Counted from the first letter of the stretch, positions 1 through 9,160 are shown. The stretch is 21,877 bases of DNA from Didymodactylos carnosus (GCA_905250885.1 CAJNOQ010002992.1:1-21877), one strand, 5' to 3'. Notes: a model not told the origin generated them from the sequence alone. Numbers and translations are program-made.

Positions 1-84
1 GAAGCACAACGTGAGCGAATGTGTCTTCTACTGAATCGCTACCAAAGGTTTAAAAAAAATAGTTTGTCAAAGCTAAGAACATGA
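1..84 (+). CDS. possible 3' end of an upstream exon
   Basis: The first base opens a reading frame of 27 codons ending at TGA (82-84). It is rich in Arg, Lys, Leu and Gln (EAQRERMCLLLNRYQRF...) and looks like the end of a charged helical protein. No family is recognised. It is short enough to be chance, and the rest would lie upstream of the window. Confidence 0.22.
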   Translation, partial: EAQRERMCLLLNRYQRFKKNSLSKLRT

Positions 85-610
85 GAACGAAGAAACACAT
101 GAAAGAAATCTTTGTAAAACAGAAAAAGTGGTGAAGATTACACCAAACGGAGGAGCAGCCTTGATTACGCCGTAGCCAGTCATGTAAAGAAAAGTTTGAA
201 TCAGAGCAGCAAATTTATGTTTACTTTATTCCAGGAAGTTGAAAGTACCTTTAGTTTCCATTATACCTGAGTTACTCTCTAATTAGTTACTAACGTGGCC
301 TCTGTATAGCAGATTGATTTACTTTGTTTTCATGCAAAAATGGGTTTTTTCACTGTGCAGAAAAAATGTAGACAAACAGTTGCAGCTCTAATTTGAATGT
401 ACCTTTCTACGGTTTATGGTATAATTAGATAAAACATTTAAGGTATTATAACGCATTAATTTCTAGCTCATTATATTGAAGTAGAAAACTCAAACACGTT
501 ATAATACATTAGAATCTAACGGATTACTAGCGGTAGAAAAATCTAATTGAGTTGCAACGCGATAAAAAAATTGAAACGCATTATAATGCTATAAATTTAT
601 AGAGTTGTAA
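85..610. other. gene-free stretch with degenerate TTATAATGC motifs
   Basis: No coding signal is seen. Between about 440 and 616 a degenerate motif around GCATTATAATGC recurs (about 443, 498, 572 and 605). The copy at 573-584 is a perfect 12-bp palindrome. The motif spacing is irregular, so this may be an old repeat rather than a regulatory site. Confidence 0.4.
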
Positions 611-632
611 TGCAATGGAAATTTTTATGTAG

Positions 633-1336
633 GCTACATTTATCCAAGCTACGTCTATTGGGTTGTTGCCGAAGTGAGAGCTGATGACATAGTACAAACG
701 ATGGGATCAACTGATAAAATCGAGTATAGTGAAGTTATGATGATTCTGCATAGTGATGCACAGAACCCTGGTAAGTTTATTTAGATCTTCATTCTCAAAG
801 GAATTACACTCTCTGTTGCTATTTTAGCTTTATTTTATGTGGTTGAAACTGAAGACGATCACAAACTGAATTTAACTGGGTCTCATCTGATTCTAGTTAG
901 CAGGAATAATGTAAAGGAATACATTGCAGCTCGCGATGTACTGCCAAATGATTCAGTGTACGAAAAGCTCGGGTTGATCAAAGTGAACAATGTTACAACT
1001 GAAATCAAGAGAGGATTTTATGCTCCTCTCACAATATCAGGTACCTTTGAACGCAGTAATTCTTCTGTTTAAGTGTTAACTCTTTTATGCGCTTTTCTAG
1101 GGATAATAATTGTCAATGATATCGTTGCATCATGCTATGGCAATGTCGTTAGTCATAATCTGGCACATAGCGTATTTGCACCTGTTAGATGGTATCACAG
1201 ACTAGCTAAATTCGTTTTAGGAATTATTTCTAACATTTCTTCAATTTTTAAAACAACAATGTTACACATGCGATGTTCAAGAGATTTTTATTGTATTTTC
1301 TTGCAAGATCAATATCTTTACTTTGTTAGTAGCTAA
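633..1336 (+). CDS. Hedgehog-type Hint domain protein fragment, three exons
   Basis: Three exons read as a Hint (Hedgehog/intein autoprocessing) domain. Exon a, to 770, holds EVRADDIVQ, like the GDRVL block. Exon b, 828-1040, holds LTGSHLILV, the T-x-x-H block, and GFYAPLTISG. Exon c, from 1101, holds VASCYG with the conserved Cys, then HNLAHSVFAPVRW. In Hedgehog proteins this domain cleaves and modifies itself through a thioester. Introns 771-827 and 1041-1100 begin GT and end AG. Both are phase 1, and splicing restores the blocks in order. The N-terminal catalytic Cys block is not clear: the frame is open from 611 (a Cys codon) and a good acceptor ends at 632, so the true left border and any signalling domain are unknown. 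The last ~39 residues after KFVLG resemble no family, so the end may be wrong. Confidence 0.72.
771..827 (+). other. phase-1 intron, Hint gene
   Basis: GTAAGT donor and TTTTAG acceptor, 57 nt. Removing it joins ...SDAQNPG to ALFYVVE, the order expected in a Hint domain. Confidence 0.7.
1041..1100 (+). other. phase-1 intron, Hint gene
   Basis: GTACCT donor and TTCTAG acceptor, 60 nt. Removing it joins APLTISG to IIIVNDIVASCY, matching the Hedgehog APLTxxGTIxVxxVxASCY block. Confidence 0.72.
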
Positions 1337-1505
1337 AAATTTATCAAGTTTAACTGTAATTCATTCTAGTCAAACAGACATCAATTAGTCAAACTTACAT
1401 TTTCAGTTCTGTGTGGGTAATTTTAAAATTTGAGTTTGACCACAACAGAAATACAGAAATCGGCGTCCTTCTCGCTTAGTTAATTGTTTTCGGTCTATTG
1501 TACAG

Positions 1506-2150
1506 CAGCAAGGCGAATATTCTCAAGCATTGAAATATTATGAGCAAAGTCTTGAAATCGACTTGAAGACTTTGGGACCGAACCATCCAAGTGTTTCAAC
1601 AACGTACAACAACATTGGAGTGGTTTGCAATGCTCAAGGCGAATATTCTCAAGCATTGAAATAATATGAGCAAAGTCTTGAAATCGACTTGAAGACTTTA
1701 GGACCGAACCGTCCAAGTGTTTCAACAACGTACAACAACATTGGTAGGGTGTACGAGGATCAAGGCGAATATTCTCGAGCACTGAAATATTATGGGCAAA
1801 GCCTTGAAATCAAGTTGAAGACTTTGGGACCGAACCATCCAAGTGTTTCAACAACGTACAACAACATTGAAGTGGTTTACAAGCAGCAAGGCGAATATTC
1901 TCAAGCATTGAAATATTATGAGCAAAGCCTTGAAATCCAGTTGAGGACTTTGGGACCGAACCATCCAAACGTTGCAAGAACGTACAACAACATTGGAGTG
2001 GTGTACAAGCATCAAGGTGAATATTCTCAAGCATTGAAATATTATGAGCAAAGCCTTGAAATCAAATTGAAGACTTTGGGACCGAACCATCCAAGTGTTG
2101 CAACAACGTACAACAACATTGGTGCTGTGTACAGTGATCAAGAAGAACAC
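1506..2150 (+). repeat. 126-bp tandem repeat underlying the TPR units
   Basis: There are about five full units plus partial ends with exact 126-bp spacing. Most differences between units are single substitutions in the loop codons (CAGCAA, GCTCAA, GATCAA, CATCAA). Confidence 0.9.
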
Positions 2151-2197
2151 TAATATATTTTGAGGAAGCTCTTGAAATCAGAAATTATCCGCTTTAA
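1506..2197 (+). pseudogene. kinesin-light-chain-type TPR array, broken
   Basis: This is a tandem array of 42-residue TPR units (126 bp each, period confirmed at 1509, 1635, 1761, 1887, 2013 and 2139). Each unit reads GEYSQALKYYEQSLEI then LGPNHPSV, TYNNIGVVY, the signature of kinesin light chain / Nephrocystin-3-like TPRs, which are protein-binding scaffolds. The array starts after a plausible splice acceptor (pyrimidine-rich, TACAG ending at 1505). It is broken twice: an in-frame TAA at 1662-1664 in unit 2, where the other units have a Tyr codon, and a 1-nt shift near 2146 in unit 7, after which the other frame continues as YFEEALEIRN to a stop at 2197. The longest open piece is 1689-2153. 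Units are nearly identical at DNA level, so recent amplification or conversion is likely. Reverse-strand frames here are by-products of the repeat. Confidence 0.85.
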
Positions 2198-2264
2198 TTT
2201 AAGTTTCATTTTTAGCAATTAGCGTAGTAGTGTAACTGTCAGGTGTATAATGTTGAATTAACTG

Positions 2265-2332
2265 CGGAAGTATGATTAAGTCCGTGAATAATGTCTGTTC
2301 ACCGTGTTTCCACAGACTTAATCATACTTCTG
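2265..2332. repeat. 22-bp inverted repeat hairpin
   Basis: The left arm 2265-2286 and right arm 2311-2332 are complementary with two mismatches around GAAGTATGATTAAGTC; the loop is 24 nt. The left-arm start (TGCGGAAGTATGA) recurs at about 4614-4626, which suggests a dispersed element end. Confidence 0.75.
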
Positions 2333-2334
2333 AA

Positions 2335-2383
2335 AATAGCGGATGGAAAGAATCAATCAATGATAGCGACTTCATAGCGATCG
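2335..2383 (+). repeat. 49-bp direct repeat, copy 1
   Basis: Matches 3046-3094 with two mismatches in 49 (contains GAATCAATCAATGATAGC). It directly abuts the duplicated Hint tail. Confidence 0.85.
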
Positions 2384-2463
2384 TTGTTATTCATAATCTG
2401 GCACATAGCGTATTTGCACGTGTTAGGTGGTATCACAGACTAGCCAAATTCGTTTTAAAATAA
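2384..2463 (+). pseudogene. second copy of the Hint domain C-terminal tail
   Basis: Bases 2391-2457 repeat 1153-1219 with only about three differences in 67 and encode HNLAHSVFARVRWYHRLAKFVL, ending in a stop at 2461-2463. The earlier Hint blocks are absent, so this is a partial duplicate lying on the far side of the TPR array. Confidence 0.8.
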
Positions 2464-3045
2464 CTGCCATTTGAATTTTATGACTGTGATGATCAGTTGC
2501 ACTTGCTTCCAAGTACGCTGCTGAGTGTTGCAAAACTGTATGTACCCTACTTTAACCTGTTAACTGACCGAACATGCGAGGGTCAAATGCTGTCTGATTT
2601 TCGTGTTTTAATGTATAAGATGTTTTTCTGCACTGCTAGTTAAAATAAGGCGTAGATGTTAACATATCAGTGAAATTTCTGGTTTTCTGATAAACTTGAT
2701 TTTGAGAGGAATGATCTTGTCTAAATATTTTCAGCCTTACCCCGGGGTGGCGTTCTTGCCCTGCAAACATTATGTTTCCAGTTCAGCACGACCACTTAGA
2801 TCTTGTAAACAGTTCTTCAACAGCTACCCTTTAACACTATACGAATTAATGTCATTTTCCATTACCTAAGAGCAAAATTACTAAACTAAAGTGAAGCATA
2901 ACATAAAAATACATGTTGTGAAGTTCTTTTGTTGTTATAACTGGATCAAACGCCAAATAAAGCGAAGAACAAACAATAACTGAGTATAGCGACTTCAATA
3001 TGATCGCATTATGACACCGCGATTTCTGCATGATCGTGATGCTAC
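2464..3045. other. gene-free stretch
   Basis: No credible exon is seen. From about 2975 onward short phrases such as ATAGCGACTTCA and GATCGC echo the 49-bp repeat, so this is probably degraded transposon sequence. Confidence 0.4.
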
Positions 3046-3094
3046 AATAGCGGATGAAAAGAATCAATCAATGATAGCCACTTCATAGCGATCG
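3046..3094 (+). repeat. 49-bp direct repeat, copy 2
   Basis: Second copy of 2335-2383, about 711 bp downstream in the same orientation. It runs into the CpG-rich palindrome at 3088. Confidence 0.85.
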
Positions 3095-3134
3095 CGAAAC
3101 TCGCGACTTTTTTCGCGAGAACTATGGCGATCGC
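3088..3134. repeat. CpG-rich nested palindrome
   Basis: GCGATCGC occurs at 3088-3095 and 3127-3134 and encloses CTCGCG (3100-3105) and its complement CGCGAG (3114-3119) around a T-rich loop. It stands out in AT-rich DNA and continues into more CG-rich sequence to about 3155. It looks like a transposon end or foldback tip. Confidence 0.65.
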
Positions 3135-4942
3135 GTAGCGCGTTCGCGCCGCGAATTCAGCGTGACAGTCGGGGTTGGCCTTCTGTCCAGAGCTACAGCT
3201 AGTATTAGTTGTGGGGAAGATATCTTTACGTGAATCAGAACGGTTAAATGTATCTTAACGAAGTGTGTATAACTTTTGCAATAAATGCCACTCTATGTTC
3301 CAAATATTCTGGAGAGTTAACTATGTTTTGACTGAACGAGCAAAGTCTGAATTACGCAACGTGTATCAAATAGATGTTTTCTCTTATACCGTTCTAGTGA
3401 AAATATTTGTAACACGAGTACGATTTACTTGGGTTCGTTTTGTTTTGCAGTATACACCTATGGCTTGGAGTTGACAGAGCCCCATTTTTGCATTTCTTCA
3501 TTTACTGATTTCTGGTGCTTATTAGAACTTTAAACTCCGAAAAATCCTTCGAAGGTTTCTTAAAGTCTATGGGATTGTTCGATGGCAGCACAATACCTGT
3601 ACAATTGGCACACTGAAGGCCACTTACCAAAAACTAGAACTGATTCAATGGAACGCCATGAAAGTAAGTGTGGAGAAAAGAAAAGTAATCCCGGCACTAT
3701 CCATATTCTGTGATTCTGAGCGTAGTCAGTTTCCGGTAAAAAGAGTCTGTCGGATTTCTAAAGTATCTTGAACCCATGATTCATATACCAGATTTTGTAC
3801 AGCTCTTAACGACGGATCTAACGGTGTATTCGGTTTGGGTTGATTTCTTGTGGTTACTGAGATTTGGTGCTGGATGACTCTGGCGTGAGAGCAGACGGTA
3901 ACAGAGTATAGTGGCATATACTTTTTCCAAAAAATCCACGTAATCAGAAATGGGCCCATGCTATTGGCACTCAAACATGATGTAGTGAATTAAGTCAGGC
4001 ATCATCTCTCCATCAAAATTTGTCATGTTGTGATCAAGATTATTGTAACCGTCCGAAAAATGACATAAAAAACATCTACGACTTTTTTTTCTTGTAAATT
4101 CTATAACTTTGCAAAGAAAGGTCATGCGGAGCTGGGGGATGTCTCATTTTGATTAGATTTTGATTTCGTGGGCTACACTCATAATCTATTACGAGAAAGT
4201 TTCAGAGATTTTTTGGAGTTTTTGGAAAATTGGTTTTACAGAAAACCACTCCAGGAAGGCCTAGCAGCCCGTCTCATATGAATATTCGGAATCAGCGTGG
4301 TCGATAACCTACAACACGCTAGGTTTGATGCAAAAAGCGATTTATCAGGTAGACTACTTCCCTCGTTAGAAATGATACGTGAACCAACTGTTACGAATAC
4401 ATTATCTTATAAAAATTTAAATTTTACTTTAATATTCACGCTTTTTCAGCCCAGTTATCGTTTTCGATCCGATCCAAAAATGTCATTTAATACAACGTTG
4501 TCTCTAACGATAAATATTATTGCAGTCAAAATCTTATCCATTGTGCGTGCGTTGCACGAGGAATAGTATTAACTTTAGATATACGGCTTGACCAGCTAAC
4601 GGTACACCAGAGTGCGGAAGTATGAAGCGTTATATGAAGTGGTAAAACTAATCTTATGTGAAAGAGCACACTTTAAAGTGTAGGAAAATGATTTTCGTTT
4701 GCTTTTGTTAGTACCTGAACACACGGTAAATATTCAATGAACATTGAGATGAATCATTAATAATGTGGTACGTTTGATACCATATGTTTTTATTATTTTT
4801 TCCTCGTTCTGGTTGACGTTTCAGCTTAAGAAAAACACATTGCTGAATAGAGAAGAAGTTGTTCTATCTACCGATCATATTAATTCTAGTTCTAACTTTT
4901 ATGCACTTTTGAAAATTAATCAGAAAAATTGCGCATTTTTAA
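3135..4942. other. gene-poor stretch, no recognised gene
   Basis: Several frames of 60-90 codons are open (for example 4297-4566 on the plus strand and 3726-3974 on the minus strand), but none shows a motif, a credible start or neighbouring exons that I recognise. A short peptide GLFDGSTIPVQ near 3571-3603 faintly recalls a Harbinger-type transposase block without any support around it. Confidence 0.4.
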
Positions 4943-5109
4943 TGAAATTCCGTAACGAAAAATCGGTATTTTAAAAATTGTTCGCTAGGAGAATTCTATA
5001 ACTCATTTAGTATATTAAGATTCTGTATTTCAAGGGCTATCTTTTCAACTAGCTTTTTAATTGAAAAGAGATACAATATAGTTGCAAAATGTAGCGTTAC
5101 AGAATTTTC

Positions 5110-6746
5110 ATGGCACTGACCGGCGCAGAACGAATAAGACAATGGCGAGAAAGAAAGAAGAAGCAAGGTGTGTATGAGGCAATGAAAAAAAGTGATCGAT
5201 TACGGAAACGTCTGATGAGAGTTCAACTGAAACCTCAAGCGCTGTAAAACTTGCGAATCCAACAAAATAAAAATTTGATTAAACATCGTAAACGAATCAA
5301 AAATCTTTCCGTCTCGAATGCACCCAATCCATTTGCATTCGGCTCGAAACAAGCACTGGCAAAATCTGTCAAAAACGTAATGAAAGCATTACCTGTGGAT
5401 CATTTAAGACAGATAAAGGTGATCCAAAATATCACCGAAAAATTAATGGGCAAAAGACAACGTATCAAAAACGAATTCTAATGTTGAATTTCCGAGAAGC
5501 TTCCCAATTATTTTTGGATGAGAAGCCGAATGTTGAAATTAGTCAATCGTCGTTTAAAGATTTGAGACCGGTAAACGTATGCATCAGATCTGCAATAGCG
5601 CACCGAGTGTGTGTGTGTGTGTTTATCATGAGAATATGGCTCTACTATTGAAACCGTTGTCGAAATATATTTCAGATTTAGAAAACGTTAATTTGCACGA
5701 ATTTACAAAATTGTTGGTTTGCGATAACGTAAACAAGATTGCATGATGAGAAAGAAAATGTACTTATTATCGCAAGAATTTTGACTATCATGTCACAAAT
5801 AAAATTATCAACAAGAATTTGTAAATTTCTTGGACACAATGGTTAACTGATGACGGGCGAGCGGTAAAAAAAGATTTTGAAGGCACAGTTTCTAATTGTG
5901 TCAGAATTCTCTCGTCAAAAATTAATCGGTTTCTATTTCATGTATTTATTAAACGAGAACAAGGGAAATATTTTGAGTCACTGAAAAATACTGTCAATGA
6001 TGAGGTTGTTTTAGTCCAAGTTGGTTATACCGAGAATTTTTCCATCGAGAATCAAAACGAAATTCAATCTGCTCATTTTTTCAAGAAGCAACTGTCTGTT
6101 TTCACTGCACATGTCTGGAGTGGTGGCAATGATCTCTCATTTGCTCTCGTATCGGATAATCCAGCACATGATAAATTCTCGGTTCATTCCTGTCTCGATC
6201 GTATTTTGTCAGGACTGGAATCATATATGCCTAATTTGAAGGAGATTATATTTTTCAGCGACGGTGCTGCAAGTCAGTTCAAACAAAGATTTATGTTCAA
6301 AAATCTGACACATTTAGCAAATGATTACAATTTGTTGATTTCATGGCACTTTTTGCCGCATCACACGGAAAGGTGAGATAGGTTTTGAGCGAAGAAGAGC
6401 TATTATATGTCTCTTCCAATCTCCTAACTTTGAATAAGAGTTATTGTTGATATTCTAGGGAGTAGTGGACGGCATTGGTGGATGTGTGAAGAGAATGGTG
6501 GGAAAAAAATGTGAAAATGCGGCAGATTTTGTCAGTTTGGTTCGACAGAACTCGTCTAAAATCCTCGTTGAAGAAATATTAAGAAGTGAAATCGACTATT
6601 CAAGAACACAGCTGACTTCTCTATTTGCTCATGTTAAATCAGTACCTGCTATTCAAAAAGTTCACTCACTAACTGTACTAGATACAGATAAAATAGCAAT
6701 ACGTCATTATTCAAATAGTACTAAGAGTCGAATATTCTATTTTTAA
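5110..6746 (+). pseudogene. DDE-type transposase-like gene, decayed
   Basis: Segments in order match a large animal transposase-like family that I recognise but cannot name with certainty. They are: a basic N-terminus from ATG 5110 (GAERIRQWRERKKKQG), QALAKSVKNVMKALP (near 5350-5400), SQLFLDEKPNVEIS...LRP from 5482, YHENMALLLKPLSKY, a long open piece 5840-6372 with ENFSIENQNEIQSAH and FFSDGAASQFKQRF, and GVVDGIGGCVKRMVG after an intron. FSDG and VDGIGG probably hold acidic catalytic residues. Breaks: in-frame TAA at 5245 and at 5479, a shift in the GT run near 5610-5620, stops near 5740, and a lost T in the T-run near 6350 that shifts the frame before the expected SHGK block. The position usually Asp before the EN motif reads Gly (VGYTEN). 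The host is not expected to express an intact protein. Confidence 0.72.
6373..6458 (+). other. phase-0 intron in the transposase pseudogene
   Basis: GTGAGA donor and TTCTAG acceptor, 86 nt. It separates SHGK (6361-6372, in the frame one base off the upstream piece) from GVVDGIGG; the family is expected to read these blocks contiguously. Confidence 0.65.
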
Positions 6747-6841
6747 GCGTGTTTATCCCATGCGGAATCATTACGTTTTATTCCTCGAAAAATACAGGAT
6801 AATTTCACTGATGATTAAATTGTGCTTTTTTTATGTTAACG

Positions 6842-6850
6842 TAATAAATG
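6842..6850. repeat. MULE target site duplication, left
   Basis: TAATAAATG, repeated at 8039-8047 immediately outside the other inverted end. Nine bp is the usual duplication length for Mutator-like elements. Confidence 0.85.
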
Positions 6851-6986
6851 GGGAAAAATGTCTTTTGTGCACGGTTTTTTTCGGAATTATGCACGGTTTG
6901 CTGTTTTCCGTGCACTAAGAAATCTTTAGACTTCTTTGTGCACGGTTACAGAAAGGTGCACGGCAAAAAGATAGAAATGTGCACGG
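6851..6986 (+). repeat. MULE left terminal inverted repeat with GTGCACGG boxes
   Basis: Six boxes of GTGCACGG or close variants (ATGCACGG; one inverted as CCGTGCAC) are spaced about 17-30 bp apart. It matches the complement of 7903-8038 over its length with few changes, mostly in the outer 25 bp. The boxes are good candidates for transposase binding sites. Confidence 0.88.
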
Positions 6987-7208
6987 TTTTTCAAGGAGTA
7001 AAAGACATTTTTGCGTTTTACATGTCGATGATCTAAACAAATAGGATGATCTACGAACAGACGTCTCGTTTAACACAAATGAGACTTATTGACTGAAATG
7101 TACGATAAATCTTAAACATTGGTGTAGAGTGAAGTTCATCTCTTTAAGATTAATTCAACCCACACCGTTCTCAATACACTCTAAATATTTTTTCTTTAAA
7201 CAAAAATC

Positions 7209-7880
7209 ATGTCAAGAAAAGTTTGGAGTTTTGTTAATAAATATTTACAAAAAGATGATTTGGATGTTTATTTAAATCATAACAAAGTATCAAAATTTCG
7301 AACGGAAAATGTGAAAGATGGCATTAAAGTTACATATCGTTGTTCGTCATGTAGAAAATATCCAGAATATAGTTTTCAAGTTTGTGCATTATTTAATTCA
7401 CAAAATGAAATAATTGTATCGACAAGTGATACACATAATCATAAAAAAAGAGCTGATACAACTCGTGCTCCAAGTCCTGTTCGGGATATAGTATTAAAAT
7501 CAGTTCCAACTCGACTTACTTAAGCTTAAGTGAAACGTGCAGTACAAAATGAATACAATGACCCAGTTTCAACTACTCAAGTTACAAAGTTATTGAAATA
7601 TCATCGTTCATTAACGCGACCTTTAATGTATTCGGTTGATGATTTCAGACAATGGTGCTTACAAAGTGCTACTATTCCTTCAATCCAAAGTTTACAGGAT
7701 GTGTTTGTTCCGATATATGAAAAAATATCATGTGACAATCTATTCGTATTTTTTACAACTAGACAATTAATATCACTCGTTGCATTATCACGACTTCTTC
7801 AAGTGGATGCTACGTTTAAGCTTAATTGGAATGAACTTCCAGTTCTTGTATTTGTTTTTGTTATAATTACAAGTGTTAGA
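7209..7880 (+). pseudogene. MULE transposase, N-terminal half
   Basis: ATG at 7209 follows an A-rich leader. Residues 1-78 form a FLYWCH/WRKY-like zinc-binding module: VWSFVNKY, Cys45 and Cys48 (RCSSC), Cys59, and His76/His78 (THNH). Two in-frame stops, TAA at 7521 and 7527, lie inside the 12-bp palindrome CTTAAGCTTAAG. The same frame then continues at 7530 with VKRAVQNEYNDPVSTTQVTKLL and reaches LLQVDATFKLNWNELPVLV, the MULE block whose Asp (codon 7806-7808) is the first catalytic residue. After about 7850 similarity stops and the frame runs into the right inverted repeat, so the second Asp, the Glu and any SWIM finger are missing. In its family the protein binds the ends and moves the element by cut and paste. 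Confidence 0.85.
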
Positions 7881-7902
7881 GAAGTGTTACACAAAAACGT
7901 CT

Positions 7903-8038
7903 CCGTGCACATTTCTGTCTTTTTGCCGTGCACCTTTCTGTTACCGTGCACAAAAAAGTCTAAAGATTTCTTAGTGCACGGAAAACAGTAAACCGTGCAT
8001 AATCCTGGAAAAAACCGTGCACACAAAAATCCTCGTCC
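7903..8038 (-). repeat. MULE right terminal inverted repeat
   Basis: Complement of 6851-6986, carrying the same six GTGCACGG-type boxes in the same order. It ends with GTCC next to the duplication at 8039-8047. Confidence 0.88.
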
Positions 8039-8047
8039 TAATAAATG
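8039..8047. repeat. MULE target site duplication, right
   Basis: TAATAAATG, identical to 6842-6850. Confidence 0.85.
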
Positions 8048-8521
8048 GATATGATCAGTAATCGGAACAAACCACCGAGCAGTTTATTTTATGCACGTAT
8101 CTACAGAAGTATAGAAGAAGAAGCTTCTACAATAAACAGAACGAAAACAAGATGAAATTCCGTAACGACTACTCTTTCCTCTTTTCATCACTTGGCAGTG
8201 AGAACAAAAAAAAGCAAATCGATATTCGAATAGCTCTCATAATTACCTACAACTTCGTCTTGAGGAATTTGTTCATAGCACATTTACATTTGGAGCATTT
8301 TTTGTTATACTGAAAACATTTGAAAATCACTTCCATTTTTTGAAATTCCGTAACAGTGAGTAATTTCAAGTTTTCTCTCTATAAATGCGAGCCAGAGACT
8401 TCAAATTTCCACCGCAGCTAGAACTTCACTAACTACACTTGTAATAAAATTTTTAACTCTGAGGCTCACCCATGTCAGAAACTAGAGGGTTCAAAATTCT
8501 AAAAAATGAAATCCCTTAACG

Positions 8522-9160
8522 TTTGGCTAAGCAGTGTAATAATTTGATTTTTGATCTTACCATCCATTTGACTTTATTACTTTTATGTATAGTATACATA
8601 GCAGTATGCGCGAGAAAATGTATTACATTGTATACATACATTTTCTCGCGTAAATTTGAACGAAATAACAAAAGAAATGGAAATGAAATACCGACTTTTG
8701 TGGGAACGAACCTTTTCTCATGCAGAAGAAACTCAATCGTGAAAATATTGGTTGGTTTTTTCGTAGTAGAATTTCAGTATTAGCATTACAGAAAAGACAG
8801 GCGTAAAAAACTGTAGGTATTCAGAACAAAAGTTTGTCCCTAATATCAATGTTATTACTTGAAAAAACTTGATGAACTCGCCGGTTTTCACCGGTCCGGA
8901 ACTATTTTTAGACCGGCCGGCGACTGGCTGGACCGCACCAGTCTAGTATTTCCAGATTGGTTACAACTCTGCGCTGAACCAAATTGGATAAAAATTGGGC
9001 GCCAAATGCAAAATTTGTCGGTGAATCCGACAGCGGGTTCCTTATAATTACATCTTCACTTCTTTTTGACGTCGACATAATCAACGTGGTTTTGGCCTAT
9101 ATTTTATTTTTCTCATTGGTTAAAAAAAAAGCATTAAAAAGCAGCCAAAAAACACAGTAC
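8522..9160. other. gene-free stretch with a 15-bp hairpin and CCGG-rich patch
   Basis: A perfect inverted repeat, CGCGAGAAAATGTAT at 8609-8623 and its complement at 8636-8650 (12-nt loop), lies at the left. At 8880-8935 a patch of CCGG, GGTCCGG and GACCGGCC words is GC-rich compared with its surroundings and reads as repeat debris. No exon is supported. Confidence 0.5.

Larger units (their letters stand above)
6851..8038 (+). mobile_element. Mutator-like element (MULE), internally deleted
   Basis: The element is 1188 bp with inverted ends of 136 bp each (6851-6986 and 7903-8038), a 9-bp duplication TAATAAATG on both sides, and the 5' half of a MULE transposase gene inside. The transposase stops being recognisable shortly after the first catalytic Asp and runs into the right end, so the element is internally deleted and non-autonomous. 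The perfect duplication and the close match of the ends point to fairly recent insertion. It sits inside the older DDE element. Confidence 0.88.
4943..8521 (+). mobile_element. probable DDE DNA transposon with a nested MULE
   Basis: A 15-bp motif, TGAAATTCCGTAACG, occurs at 4943-4957 and 8153-8167, nearly intact at 8341-8354, diverged at 8507-8521, and inverted with changes at 5095-5110 next to the transposase start. These copies bracket the transposase pseudogene and the nested MULE. I read them as subterminal motifs of one element, about 2.4 kb without the MULE. The true terminal repeats and target duplication were not identified, so the borders are approximate. Confidence 0.4.

Noticed and set aside
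1495-2150. Open frames of 74-100 codons on the minus strand across the TPR array
   Set aside because: They repeat with the 126-bp period and only mirror the plus-strand TPR codons.
3571-3606. Peptide GLFDGSTIPVQ resembling a Harbinger-type transposase block
   Set aside because: The frame stops at once and no other transposase block is near it; a match this short can be chance.
3726-3974. 82-codon minus-strand frame
   Set aside because: It has no ATG at its start, no recognised motif and no supporting exons.
4297-4566. 89-codon plus-strand frame
   Set aside because: It starts from a non-ATG codon, its composition is like the surrounding AT-rich DNA, and no domain is seen.
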